Positions 15,001-23,911 of a DNA stretch of 58,061 nt are shown here, piece by piece. Made by a program: the position numbers and the translations under genes. Under the pieces are notes generated by a model. That model was not told where the DNA came from, ran no database searches, and saw only the letters and a list, made by a program, of their open reading frames with translations. The DNA comes from an uncultured Porphyromonadaceae bacterium (lineage in GTDB: Bacteria; Bacteroidota; Bacteroidia; Bacteroidales; Muribaculaceae), in contig URCF01000013.1 in assembly GCA_900546365.1 (NCBI GenBank), positions 1 through 58,061 on the forward strand, given 5' to 3'. Numbering within the stretch: the stretch's first letter is position 1; the number at the start of each line of letters is the position of its first letter.

Positions 15001-16395
15001 TCATCTTGGTGCGATTTTTTTTGCTTCTTTGGAGATAGCCCGCATCTGCCACACTATGATTGAGGCCGTTACGAGGGTGGCGAGGGTATCGGCACAGGGA
15101 AAACTGCCCCATATTCCGTTGAGCCCGAAATACGGCGGCAACAGAAACAGCAGCGGAATCAGGAATATCACCTGACGGCTTAGGCTCAGCACTATCGACA
15201 AGGTGGCTTTGCCTATCGACTGCATGAAGTTGGTGGACACCACCTGAAATCCCACCACCCAGAAAGCGTGGGTGGAGATGAGGATGGCATTGGATGTGAC
15301 CGATATCAACTGCGGGTCGGGCGAGAACATCCTGGCTATATAGTGCGGCCACATCATGGCCACGAATGCTCCGGCACAGCATATCACCGAGGCCCAGAGG
15401 CAGGTGAGCCAATACGCACGTTTAAGCCTGTGGTAGAGCCCTGCGCCGTAGTTGTAGCCCACAATAGGCTGCATACCCTGACACATTCCCACTATCACCA
15501 TCACGAGCAGGGATGTGAAGGTGGTGAGGATGCCGGCGGCAGCGATAGCCTCGGTGGCAATCGGCCCGGCGTAATGGAGAAGGGAATTGTTGATGATAGC
15601 GTTAATCACCGATGCGGCGAAGTTGACCAGCGAGGGAGCGGCACCGATAATGATGATGCTCCATACTATGGACCATTGCAGCCGGAATGTGCCCCGGGTG
15701 AAATGCAGCAGGCTGCCGGGACGCACAAAATGCGCCATGACAAACACAGCGGAGATGGTCATGGCTATGTCGGTGGCTATGGCCGCACCTTTTATACCCC
15801 ACCCGAATACGAAGATGAACAGCGGATCAAGAATCAGATTAGCTCCGGCACCGATGAACATTGTGACCATGGCACGCTTCGGATAGCCGGAAGCTCGCAT
15901 TATATTATTGAAACTAAAGGAGATATTCATTATAAACATGCCCGGAAGGATGAAGGTCATGAAGTCGCGGGCGTACGGCAGCGTCACTTCATTGGCTCCG
16001 AAAGCCATCAGGATGTGATCAAGAAATATCCCGAAGCATGATATATACACCGCGGCGATTCCCACGCTGAGCACCAGAGAGTTGCCCAGCACCGCGAGAG
16101 CACCTTTATGGTTGGCGGCTCCAAGCATTATCGATACCCTTGCCGACGCTCCGGCACCAATAAGCACACCCAAAGCGGCGGAGAGGTTCATCACCGGAAA
16201 TGTGATGGTCAATCCGGCAATAGCCTCGGGGCCAACGCCCTGACCGATAAAAATACGGTCAATAACATTGTAGAGCGACATCACAAGCATCCCCACCACC
16301 GCAGGGATACTGTAGTTCCACAGCAGCTTGGGAATGCTGCCGTGGCCGAGCTCGTGGAGACGGGCGCTGTCATGTTGGGATGCAATAGTTGACAT
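15001..16395 (-). CDS. MATE family efflux transporter
   Basis: 464-aa inner-membrane protein with about twelve helices and two related halves, the size and pattern of the MATE/MOP family (cation-coupled export of drugs or metabolites). Characteristic segments: SIPAVVGMLVMSLYNVIDRIFIGQ in the first helix, GLTITFPVMNL, SARVSIMLG, GMCQGMQPIVGYNYGAG in the middle, and GFQVVSTNFMQSIGKA in the second half. Substrate cannot be inferred. Begins 18 nt after the small secreted protein gene at 16414-16866, so it is probably the last gene of the operon that starts with the DUF3078 protein. Confidence 0.92.
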   Translation of the reverse strand: MSTIASQHDSARLHELGHGSIPKLLWNYSIPAVVGMLVMSLYNVIDRIFIGQGVGPEAIAGLTITFPVMNLSAALGVLIGAGASARVSIMLGAANHKGALAVLGNSLVLSVGIAAVYISCFGIFLDHILMAFGANEVTLPYARDFMTFILPGMFIMNISFSFNNIMRASGYPKRAMVTMFIGAGANLILDPLFIFVFGWGIKGAAIATDIAMTISAVFVMAHFVRPGSLLHFTRGTFRLQWSIVWSIIIIGAAPSLVNFAASVINAIINNSLLHYAGPIATEAIAAAGILTTFTSLLVMVIVGMCQGMQPIVGYNYGAGLYHRLKRAYWLTCLWASVICCAGAFVAMMWPHYIARMFSPDPQLISVTSNAILISTHAFWVVGFQVVSTNFMQSIGKATLSIVLSLSRQVIFLIPLLFLLPPYFGLNGIWGSFPCADTLATLVTASIIVWQMRAISKEAKKIAPR

Positions 16396-16413
16396 ATATA
16401 TTCAAATATATAT

Positions 16414-16866
16414 TTAAAAGGAAATTTCAACCGGGAGAACCGACACCTTGTAGGGGGTGCCGCGGAGTCGCGACGGTTTGTCGGTGAGATAATAGTAGAG
16501 GGTGAGCTGCTTGTCCCATGAGGAGAATGTGAGCCGGCGCGTAGAGTGCGGCGGAATAGGATAGTTGAATGTGCGCAAAGCCTGATGGATGGTGTCACCC
16601 TGCATGGAGATGTAGGTGAGGCTAAGGCTAAGGGCAGTAACAGCAGAGTCGGTGAGGTTTGTGAGAAACACACTCTCGAAGCGCGACCGAAGCGGCTTGT
16701 CGTACTTACCGACAGCTATCATAGAGGTGTCGGCCGGTATGCCGCCGGCCATCCCCACCTCCCTGGCCGGGGCGTTGAGCTTGCGGCGGGTAGTGCGCCG
16801 GCCCCATACATCCGGAATCGGGAGGACAGCCGCTAATATAATAAGGAGTATGCCAAGTCGGGTCAT
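16414..16866 (-). CDS. Small secreted protein, unknown
   Basis: 150 aa with a hydrophobic N-terminal export signal (about 1-22). The rest is beta-rich with alternating polar and hydrophobic residues (SVFLTNLTDSAVTALSLSLT, then PPHSTRRLTFSSW), resembling an immunoglobulin-like fold that extends about one domain; no cysteine pairs or catalytic motif. I do not recognise a family. Its ATG overlaps the stop of the preceding gene by 1 nt (TGATG), so it is cotranslated with it and probably shares an envelope role with the DUF3078 protein. Confidence 0.72.
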   Translation of the reverse strand: MTRLGILLIILAAVLPIPDVWGRRTTRRKLNAPAREVGMAGGIPADTSMIAVGKYDKPLRSRFESVFLTNLTDSAVTALSLSLTYISMQGDTIHQALRTFNYPIPPHSTRRLTFSSWDKQLTLYYYLTDKPSRLRGTPYKVSVLPVEISF

Positions 16867-17483
16867 CAGAGATAAATCGGGATTAACGGCTTAGAGGATA
16901 GAGGATACACCCGCACACATCCGTCCACTGCGGGCGGCTCGGGATTGCGGGTAATCACCCGACGATAGAGGTACGGTATGAGGTTCCAAATGTTGACCCG
17001 TAGCCGTGGTTTGTCCTGATAGAACACCAATCGGCCAACCATGCCGCCGGCATCCACATCACCTGCCTCGAGCAAAAATCCCCGCGGCATGCATAGCACC
17101 CCTTCGGTGTTGACGGTGTAAATGCTTGCGGAGAACATATTAGGTTTGGCCGTAGGGCGTAGCACCCCTATCACGCTGCCGGGCATGGCTGAGCGGTCGG
17201 GCGACTCAATAAGCACCATGCGATACACTGTTTGCGGGGTGGCTGCACGGAACGAAGCCTCTCCGCAAAGCTCGATGGCCACGGTGGCGCCGTTGTCAGT
17301 GAACTGCCACACACCCTCCACGGGGTGGAGCGGATGGGTTTTGAGGTTGGCGAGGGCCACATCGTAGCTATAGGTGGAGTCGGTTTCAGCCACCGGCGGC
17401 AACTCAGGCTGGCGGTTGCGGGCAGCAGCCGCAATGCTCACCATGAGAGCCAGAATGCATACAATATGGCGCTCCCTCATCAT
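16866..17483 (-). CDS. Secreted protein, unknown
   Basis: 205 aa with a signal peptide (about 1-21, ending IAAAA). The body begins after residue 50 with HPVEGVWQFTDNGATVAI, a pattern like the first strands of a small beta-barrel or lipocalin-type domain, but the match is not specific enough to name. A terminal segment is Tyr/Arg/Pro rich. Starts with an ATGA overlap on the DUF3078 gene and is followed with a 1-nt overlap by another secreted protein; the three are thus one cotranslated set. Confidence 0.72.
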   Translation of the reverse strand: MMRERHIVCILALMVSIAAAARNRQPELPPVAETDSTYSYDVALANLKTHPLHPVEGVWQFTDNGATVAIELCGEASFRAATPQTVYRMVLIESPDRSAMPGSVIGVLRPTAKPNMFSASIYTVNTEGVLCMPRGFLLEAGDVDAGGMVGRLVFYQDKPRLRVNIWNLIPYLYRRVITRNPEPPAVDGCVRVYPLSSKPLIPIYL

Positions 17484-18880
17484 ATAGAGGAGAATTTATA
17501 GTTGAACCCTAACGAGAATATCTCCTTGAACTGGAAATTCTTCCAATTGGAATCCTCACAAGGGGGAGTGTTGGAATCGTAGCGCAGGTGGCAATAAATC
17601 TGCGTGGAGAGGAAGCGGTTGATATCGAAAGCGAGGGTATGCTCCCAGTCACCTTGTATGTATTCGTAGTCGGTAAACGCAAACAAGCGGGAGCTGTAGC
17701 GGATATTATAGGTGATTTTCCAGTTGAAGGTCACCTCCACATTGCTACCGACATCGTTGATTGACCGGTGGCCGTTGTCGATATTCATCGATTTGGGGTC
17801 GAGCTGCATATTGATGCATGTGCGCAGGTTCCACGAAAGGGGTGAGATGGATGCGTTCAGGGCCAAAGTTTTTTTGGGATTCTCATAGTTGTAGGTCATA
17901 CCGACACCGACATTCAGCTCACCCGGCGACATGAAAGCGGCTCTCATGTTACGCGAGTTGCTGGGATAGCTGTTGAAAATCTGCGTCTTGAAGGTGAGGT
18001 TGGACGAATAGTACCAACGTTTATGTGCCTTCAGACCGAATTTGGCGTTGGCCTGAAACAGGTCCTCGCTAATATTGTAGGAGCGAACCGTGTCGTCGGG
18101 AGCACTGTTGAGGCCGAGCTTGTACTGCACGGTAGCCTCAAACATCAGCTTGGGGTGGAGCTTCTGGTTGAGCTTCACATTGTAGATGGCCTGGGCTATC
18201 ATATTGAGGTTGCGCGTGCCGCCCTGATACCAGTTGGGCGAGATATACGCCTGCGAGAACTGGAGCGAGGCGTTGAAATCGGCAATCCAATGTTTCGGAG
18301 CGATATTGATGTTGAGGCCATCAGCCTTTTTATCAGGTATCATGGGTTCCTCCTCAAGCACTATCATGGTGGTGACGGGATCCACGAAAGCGCGGAAATT
18401 TTTGGGAGGCACCGGCAGGGTGCGCACATTGAACTGCACAAGGTCGGGGTTGGCCACCATATAGTACTGCTTGGTGTGGCGCATTATATTACTGTGCCAC
18501 TGCGCCTCATCAAGCCAACGGTAGGAGGGGGCGAACTCCGGGTCACGCTCCACAGGACGGAGCGAAATGGTGTCGAGATAGGCAATGGAGCTGAACACCG
18601 GGGGCGCGAAATACCCCTTGGGAATCGGTGTGCGCAGATGCGAGGCCACAGTCAGGAGCGAGTCAAACTCCTCGCGCTCCACAAGGAGAGTGCGGTCCAT
18701 GCCGATAGTGTCCGCATCCATCGACAACGGTCGGGAGAGTATGCGGAGAGTGCTGTCGGAACTTCTTCCCGGAATATAGTTGAACTGTGATTGTCCCACC
18801 ATCAACGTGGGTGCGGCAAGCCATATCATGGCCATTATCACTCTGACGAAATCCATGTGCAACAGTCGTGTCATATGCAT
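17480..18880 (-). CDS. DUF3078-type outer-membrane beta-barrel protein
   Basis: About 466 aa from the start chosen at 18880 (MHMTRLLHMDFVRV); starts at 18874 or 18856 are possible, and the frame upstream of 18880 is not protein-like and contains the promoter box. A signal sequence ends near LMVGQ. The C-terminal two-thirds (from about residue 190) consists of amphipathic strands with many aromatic residues and the family-type segment FSQAYISPNWYQGGTRNLN, and ends in an aromatic strand (LGFNYKFSSI), as expected for an outer-membrane barrel. Function of DUF3078 unknown. First gene of a set of three to four. Confidence 0.78.
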   Translation of the reverse strand: MHMTRLLHMDFVRVIMAMIWLAAPTLMVGQSQFNYIPGRSSDSTLRILSRPLSMDADTIGMDRTLLVEREEFDSLLTVASHLRTPIPKGYFAPPVFSSIAYLDTISLRPVERDPEFAPSYRWLDEAQWHSNIMRHTKQYYMVANPDLVQFNVRTLPVPPKNFRAFVDPVTTMIVLEEEPMIPDKKADGLNINIAPKHWIADFNASLQFSQAYISPNWYQGGTRNLNMIAQAIYNVKLNQKLHPKLMFEATVQYKLGLNSAPDDTVRSYNISEDLFQANAKFGLKAHKRWYYSSNLTFKTQIFNSYPSNSRNMRAAFMSPGELNVGVGMTYNYENPKKTLALNASISPLSWNLRTCINMQLDPKSMNIDNGHRSINDVGSNVEVTFNWKITYNIRYSSRLFAFTDYEYIQGDWEHTLAFDINRFLSTQIYCHLRYDSNTPPCEDSNWKNFQFKEIFSLGFNYKFSSI

Positions 18881-18943
18881 AGCAACCGGTTGGTTTTGGA
18901 ATGTGATGAACAATTGATTCGGAGGCAATGCCCCAATATTGTG

Positions 18944-18951
18944 CAAAAGTA
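18944..18951 (-). promoter_or_regulatory. Predicted -7 box of DUF3078 operon
   Basis: Minus-strand TACTTTTG matches TAnnTTTG; it precedes the chosen start by about 63 nt. -33 element not evident. Confidence 0.45.
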
Positions 18952-18990
18952 ATGAAAAATCGCGGTTCAGCGGGTCTGTTGGCCAACAAA

Positions 18991-19027
18991 AAAAGCCCGG
19001 CTCCGACAAAAAATGCCGGAGCCGGGT
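18991..19027 (-). terminator. Intrinsic terminator of rubrerythrin gene
   Basis: On the minus strand a 10-bp stem (cccggctccg / cggagccggg) with an 11-nt loop is followed by TTTTTTT-like sequence, 24 nt after the rubrerythrin stop. Confidence 0.9.
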
Positions 19028-19050
19028 AAGTATGATATATGAATTGTGTA

Positions 19051-19641
19051 TCAGTCGTTGTCCTCGTCAAGAGCCATATAATGCTCACGCGGATGGTTGC
19101 AGGCAGGGCAAGCCAACGGGGGTTCGGTGCCGACATATACGTAGCCGCACACCAGACACTGCCAGCGGATAGGTTTGTCACGTTTCCATACCGTACCGTT
19201 CTTCACCTGCTCATAGAGGCGATTGAAGCGGCGTTCGTGGCGCTCCTCCACCTTGGCTATGGAGCGGAAATGCTCTGCGATGTCGGCAAACCCTTCCTCA
19301 TCGGCCACCTTGGCGGCTTCGGCATACTGTTCCACGCCTTCGCTATGCTCTTCGGCAGCTGCTGTGGCGAGGTTTTCCATAGTGGTGCCGATCACACCGG
19401 CATCAACACTCAGGTTCACATCCACCTTGCCACCTTCAAGATACTTGAAGAAAATCTTGCCATGGTGGAGTTCATTGGCAGCCGTTTCAGCAAACACGCG
19501 GGCAATGGGGAAATATGATTCCTTGGTGGCCTGCTGGGAATAGTAAGTGTAACGTGAATATGCGGCGGATTCGCTCATATAAGCCTTCACGAGGTTGGCC
19601 TCGGTGCGAGTGCCGCGAATAGATTTGGATGTAGCAGTCAT
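19051..19641 (-). CDS. rbr: Rubrerythrin
   Basis: NADH-linked peroxidase that reduces hydrogen peroxide in anaerobes, cytoplasmic. 196 aa: N-terminal four-helix diiron domain (1-150) with the ligand motifs EANLVKAYMSESAA, ETAANELHH, EEHSEGVEQYAE and EERHERRFN, then a C-terminal rubredoxin domain with two Cys pairs (CLVCGYVY and CPACNHPR). The order is that of classical rubrerythrin. Monocistronic, with a strong terminator; the region upstream to coaX (19642-19776) has no clear promoter on the minus strand, and OxyR or PerR-type control cannot be seen. Confidence 0.95.
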   Translation of the reverse strand: MTATSKSIRGTRTEANLVKAYMSESAAYSRYTYYSQQATKESYFPIARVFAETAANELHHGKIFFKYLEGGKVDVNLSVDAGVIGTTMENLATAAAEEHSEGVEQYAEAAKVADEEGFADIAEHFRSIAKVEERHERRFNRLYEQVKNGTVWKRDKPIRWQCLVCGYVYVGTEPPLACPACNHPREHYMALDEDND

Positions 19642-19761
19642 AGCAGTAAGTTATTTAAGAGAATATTCAATCGTCATGTATCTTTACAACACCAGCCGAG
19701 CAGATTTGTTCGTACATCGAACTTTTTTCTGTGCGGAGGGTGATAATTGCAATGTATTTAG

Positions 19762-19769
19762 TAAATTTG
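19762..19769 (+). promoter_or_regulatory. Predicted -7 box of coaX operon
   Basis: TAAATTTG matches TAnnTTTG and ends 7 nt before the coaX ATG, predicting a leaderless or nearly leaderless mRNA. No good -33 element. Confidence 0.45.
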
Positions 19770-19776
19770 CGCCCAA

Positions 19777-20514
19777 ATGTCATTGAACCTAACCATTGAC
19801 CAAGGCAACACAGCCGCCAAGCTGGCGCTGTGGGACGGCGACCGGGCAGTTGCGCTGCGCATTGAGCCTCAGCTGGGTGTGGCCCAGGTAGAACGCTTTG
19901 TGCGTCAACGCGGAGCACTCGGGAGTGCCATTTACTGCTCGGTGGCGAGCAAAGGCACAGAGCTGCTTGAAGGGATTAGCCATCTTGTGCCGCGGGTGTA
20001 TCGCCTCGACCACACCACCCCGCTGCCCATAGCCATTGACTATGCCACTCCGGCCACCCTCGGTGCCGACCGCATAGCCGCAGCCGTTGGTGCATGGGCC
20101 TCCCTGCCGGGGGTGCCGCTGCTGGTGGTGGATGCCGGAACTGCCGTGACCTACGATGCAGTGAGCGCCGACGGTCATTTCCTCGGGGGCAATATCGCCC
20201 CGGGCATGAGAATGCGGCTCGAGGCCCTGCACCGCTACACTGCCCGCCTGCCGAGGGTGGAGGTGCCCCGTGAACTGAAATGCTCGCGCTTCATGGGCAA
20301 CGACACCCCGAGCGCCATGATTCTCGGTGCGGTTTACGGCATTGTGGGCGCCATCTCCTACTATCGCCACCGCATGGACCCGTCCACCCAAGTGGTGATG
20401 ACCGGCGGATGGGCCGGAGAGCTCAGCAAACTGTGCGACTTTGATGTGCACGTGGACCCCAACCTTGTGAGCAAAGGACTCAACAGAATATTATTGTACA
20501 ATGAAAATAAATAA
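19777..20514 (+). CDS. coaX: Type III pantothenate kinase
   Basis: First step of CoA synthesis: phosphorylates pantothenate with ATP. 245 aa with the ASKHA-fold motifs of the type III enzyme: phosphate loop DQGNTAAK near the N-terminus, DYATPATLGADRIAA, the second phosphate motif VVDAGTAVTYDAV, and GGNIAPGMRMRLEAL; these distinguish it from types I and II. Start set by the ATG 7 nt after the promoter box; no alternative upstream. Last 14 nt overlap the next gene, making a four-gene operon with the outer-membrane protein, lptC and the CorC-like protein. Confidence 0.93.
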   Translation: MSLNLTIDQGNTAAKLALWDGDRAVALRIEPQLGVAQVERFVRQRGALGSAIYCSVASKGTELLEGISHLVPRVYRLDHTTPLPIAIDYATPATLGADRIAAAVGAWASLPGVPLLVVDAGTAVTYDAVSADGHFLGGNIAPGMRMRLEALHRYTARLPRVEVPRELKCSRFMGNDTPSAMILGAVYGIVGAISYYRHRMDPSTQVVMTGGWAGELSKLCDFDVHVDPNLVSKGLNRILLYNENK

Positions 20515-21745
20515 GATTTCAGCCATAATTGCCGCCACTTTCGGCATATTGACCGCTTCAGCGCAGGTGTCATCCCCGTACTCCAAGTTCGGCTACGGAT
20601 TGCTCAACGACAACGCCACTTCGGCCCAGAGCCAGATGGGTGGCGTGGGCTACGCCATGCACTCGGGACGACAGATCAATGTGATGAACCCGGCCTCCTA
20701 CGCCTCCATCGACTCGCTCACATTCCTGTTTGACATGGGTGTGGATTTCACCGTAATCAAAAGCACCGACACCGGCATCGAACCGCAGGTGAAGGAGCAG
20801 CGCTATGGCGGCGGTCTGGACTACCTGACTCTCCAGGTGCCTATCGGCAAGCGGTTTGGCGCGAGTATCGGTCTTCTCCCCTACTCCTCCGTGGGATATT
20901 CGTTTGGCTCTGAAATCAAAAACGGCATCAACACCCGCCAGGGTTCCGGCGGACTTAACCAGCTCTACCTCGGCTTCGGTGCGAAAATCATCGACGGCCT
21001 CACTGTAGGTGCCAATATCTCCTATCTGTTCGGCAATGTGGTCAATGATGTGTATGTGGCCACCGACAACGGCTCTTCATCACTCTTCGAGCATGTGACA
21101 GAGGTGCGCGACTACCATCTGCAGTTCGGTCTCCAGTACCACCGCACATTCGGCGAGGACCACACCTTGGGGCTCGGTGTGGTATATTCCCCCAAGAAAT
21201 CACTCCTCGGCCACGCGTGGGTGGTGAAATACGACATGCAGGCCGATGAGGTGCCCGACACTCTCGCCCGCGAGAAGCTCAACGGCGCGGCATACCTCCC
21301 CGAAACATGGGGTGCCGGCCTCAACTACTCCTGGAGCAAACGCCTGATGGTAGAAGCCGACTTCACCTACCAGCCTTGGAGCAAGGTGAGCATGCTCAAG
21401 CTACCCGCGTTTGAAACCACCAAGTTCACCGACCGCTGGAAAGCCGCTTTCGGTGCCCAATATACCCACAATCCCCGCGGCAACTATCTCAGCCGCATGA
21501 CCACCCGCATCGGTGGATTCTATGGCAGGGATTATATGCTCGTGGGCTCCAACAAGGTGCGTGAATACGGTCTGACCCTCGGATTCGGCCTCCCCACTCT
21601 CAGCTCCAAAACCGTGATCAATGTCGGCTTGGAGTGGAAACATCGTCAGGCCACTCCCAACCCCATGCTCAAGGAGAATTATATCAGCGTGAAATTAGGT
21701 GTGAACTTCAATGAACTGTGGTTCTTCCAAAACAAGATTAAGTAG
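20501..21745 (+). CDS. Outer-membrane beta-barrel protein, unknown
   Basis: 414 aa. Signal peptide 1-21 (ending LTASA-Q). Then SSPYSKFGYGLLND and a Gly/aromatic-rich barrel of alternating strands with GGVGYAM, NPASYASIDSLTFLFDMG and LGFGAKIIDGLTVGANISY; this resembles the FadL/PorV-like outer-membrane proteins of Bacteroidetes, but no specific family can be assigned. Ends with the aromatic strand VKLGVNFNELWFFQ, typical of barrel insertion signals. Overlaps coaX by 14 nt and lies just ahead of lptC. A role with LPS transport is possible from position only. Confidence 0.8.
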   Translation: MKINKISAIIAATFGILTASAQVSSPYSKFGYGLLNDNATSAQSQMGGVGYAMHSGRQINVMNPASYASIDSLTFLFDMGVDFTVIKSTDTGIEPQVKEQRYGGGLDYLTLQVPIGKRFGASIGLLPYSSVGYSFGSEIKNGINTRQGSGGLNQLYLGFGAKIIDGLTVGANISYLFGNVVNDVYVATDNGSSSLFEHVTEVRDYHLQFGLQYHRTFGEDHTLGLGVVYSPKKSLLGHAWVVKYDMQADEVPDTLAREKLNGAAYLPETWGAGLNYSWSKRLMVEADFTYQPWSKVSMLKLPAFETTKFTDRWKAAFGAQYTHNPRGNYLSRMTTRIGGFYGRDYMLVGSNKVREYGLTLGFGLPTLSSKTVINVGLEWKHRQATPNPMLKENYISVKLGVNFNELWFFQNKIK

Positions 21746-21755
21746 CATTCTCCCC

Positions 21756-22619
21756 ATGGCTTGCCACCGGATGCAGCTTTTGCCCGCCATCACTGCACTT
21801 TGTGTGGCGGCGGCTGTCCTGCACTCCTGCGGAAGCTCCCCCACAGAAACTGTGTCCGGAAGTTTCGACCCCGAAAATTTCGCCACCATGACTTCCACAC
21901 AGGTGAGCACACTGATATCCGACTCCGGCATCACCCGCTACCGCATCGACACTCCGCTGTGGCTGATGTTTGACCAGGCTTCGGAACCGAGGTGGACTTT
22001 CCCCGAAGGGATGCACCTTGAGAAGTATGACGACCTGTTTCGCATCGATGCCACCGTGGACTGCGACTCGGCCACCTATTTTAAAGAGCGGCAGCTGTGG
22101 CGGCTCGATGGATATGTGGACATCACAAACATGGCCAACGAAAAATTTCTAACCCAGCAGCTGTTCTGGGACCAGAGAAACCAGAAGATATATTCCGACT
22201 CATTTATCCATATCGAGCGTGCCGACCGCATCATCGAGGGGTATGGGTTTGTGTCCAACGACAAGATGACCCAATATCATGTGGTGAATGTGTCCGGTAT
22301 TTTCCCTGTGGACAACGATAAGGAGACGGACCAACCCGCTCAGCCCGCAGGCCCTACCGACTCGCTCGGCGTGCCTCTGTCGGTACAACCCACAGTCCAA
22401 GGCCGTCCAGGCCTGCGCCCCACATTGCCGCGTGCATCGCAGCGGCAGCGCACCGCAGCCCATCCCTCCGATACGGCACCGTCCGCCGCCCCGGCTCAGG
22501 CATCCCCGGCCCAGCCCACAACGACGCTGAAGCCCATCAAGAGCATAGACTCCCCGGTGAAACCCGTGGCACCAACCGCCAAAAGGAAGCGCCGCAACAT
22601 CACCAACAAAACAAAGTAA
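21756..22619 (+). CDS. lptC: LPS export periplasmic protein LptC
   Basis: 287 aa from the start chosen at 21756 (MACHRMQLLP); 21771 is an alternative. A lipobox-like LHSC (Cys25) suggests it is a lipoprotein here, not the membrane-anchored type of Proteobacteria. The LptC fold spans about 45-200: STLISDSGITRYRIDTPLW, FPEGMHLEKYD, a DATVDCDSATYF segment, RLDGYVDITN, FLTQQLFWDQRNQKIYSD and IEGYGFVSNDKM, the repeated pattern of the LptA/LptC jelly roll. After residue 205 comes a Pro/Ala/Gln/Thr-rich, then Lys/Arg-rich tail of about 80 residues that ordinary LptC lacks. Bridges LPS from LptBFG to LptA. Confidence 0.88.
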   Translation: MACHRMQLLPAITALCVAAAVLHSCGSSPTETVSGSFDPENFATMTSTQVSTLISDSGITRYRIDTPLWLMFDQASEPRWTFPEGMHLEKYDDLFRIDATVDCDSATYFKERQLWRLDGYVDITNMANEKFLTQQLFWDQRNQKIYSDSFIHIERADRIIEGYGFVSNDKMTQYHVVNVSGIFPVDNDKETDQPAQPAGPTDSLGVPLSVQPTVQGRPGLRPTLPRASQRQRTAAHPSDTAPSAAPAQASPAQPTTTLKPIKSIDSPVKPVAPTAKRKRRNITNKTK

Positions 22620-22634
22620 ACACCACTTCCCTGT

Positions 22635-23909
22635 ATGACTCTCACCACCTGGATAATACTCGCCGTGATTTCGCTGATGTTCTCAGCTCTATTCTCCGGC
22701 ACCGAAATAGCCTACATCACCGCCGACCGCGTGCGCATGGAGCTTGACAGCAAGCGAGGCGGCATGCTCAACCATTTTGTGCAGCGGTTTTTCTCCAATC
22801 CCGACCTTTTCATATCCACAATTCTGGTGGGCAACAACATCATGCTTGTGATATACGGTATGGGAGCCGCCGAACTAATTGAAAAGCACTGGCTTGAGCA
22901 GTACCACCTCAATCAGGCGCTGCTGCTGATAATCTCCACCCTCATCTCCACCGGCGTGATTCTGTTGACCGGCGAATTTTTTCCCAAGAGCATCTTCCGC
23001 ATCAACCCCAACCTGTCGCTCAAGGTGTTTGCACTCCCGGTAATGATATTCTACATCCTCCTCTACCCGATTGCCATCTTCACCACATGGCTATCTAAAG
23101 TGCTCATGAAACTATGCGGCATCAAAACCGCCGCCTCGCGCATGGGGATGCTGTCGGTGGGCGACCTCAACCACTATCTTGAGAAAACCATCGATGAGGT
23201 GAATCCTGAAAAAGGACCGGTGGAGAACGAAGTGAAGATATTCCACAACGCGCTGGATTTCTCCAGCACTCATGTGCGCGACTGTATGCTGCCGCGCAAC
23301 GAGATTGTGGCCGTCAACATCAACACCACCACCCGCGACGAGCTCTCGTGCCTGTTCACCAAATCGGGCCGAAGCAAAATAGTGGTGTATGACAACGATA
23401 TCGACAATGTACTGGGCTACATTCATGTAAGCGAGCTATTCAACCCCGAAAGCGACTGGAAGGAGCACCTCAAGGAAGTGGTGTACGCGCCCGAGTCGCT
23501 GCTGGCCAAAAAGCTGATGCAGAGGCTCCTCTCCGAAAAAAGGTCCATGGCTATAATTGTGGATGAATTTGGTGGCACCGCCGGACTTGTGACCCTTGAG
23601 GACCTCGTGGAGGAGATTTTCGGCGACATCCGCGACGAGCACGACACCGCCGGCATTCTTGCCCGTGAAATCACCCCGGGCGTATATGAGTGCTCGGGAC
23701 GCATAGAGATAGAATCGCTGCGCGAAACTTACCATATCGACATTCCCGAAAGCGATGACTATCAAACCCTCGCAGGCTACATCCTCCACTCATGCGGAGC
23801 CATTCCCACCCAAGGCGAGGAGATTGACATCGAGCAGCTGCGGTTCACCATCGTAAAACGCACCGCCACCCGCCTCGAGCTCATCAGGATAGCCCCCAAG
23901 CCCGAATAA
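22635..23909 (+). CDS. CNNM/CBS/CorC membrane protein (HlyC/CorC family)
   Basis: 424 aa. N-terminal CNNM (DUF21) membrane domain about 1-190 with the FSGTEIAYITADRVR motif, then a tandem CBS pair (about 205-330, containing VVYAPESLLAKKLMQRL), the family-specific IVDEFGGTAGLVTLEDLVEE, and the C-terminal CorC/HlyC (transporter-associated) domain about 345-424. Members are implicated in magnesium or cobalt efflux in other bacteria, and in gliding Bacteroidetes a relative is called GldE. Here a role is not specified. Last gene of the coaX operon; its stop lies 2 nt from the stop of miaB, which is encoded on the other strand. Confidence 0.9.
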   Translation: MTLTTWIILAVISLMFSALFSGTEIAYITADRVRMELDSKRGGMLNHFVQRFFSNPDLFISTILVGNNIMLVIYGMGAAELIEKHWLEQYHLNQALLLIISTLISTGVILLTGEFFPKSIFRINPNLSLKVFALPVMIFYILLYPIAIFTTWLSKVLMKLCGIKTAASRMGMLSVGDLNHYLEKTIDEVNPEKGPVENEVKIFHNALDFSSTHVRDCMLPRNEIVAVNINTTTRDELSCLFTKSGRSKIVVYDNDIDNVLGYIHVSELFNPESDWKEHLKEVVYAPESLLAKKLMQRLLSEKRSMAIIVDEFGGTAGLVTLEDLVEEIFGDIRDEHDTAGILAREITPGVYECSGRIEIESLRETYHIDIPESDDYQTLAGYILHSCGAIPTQGEEIDIEQLRFTIVKRTATRLELIRIAPKPE

Positions 23910-23911
23910 TC

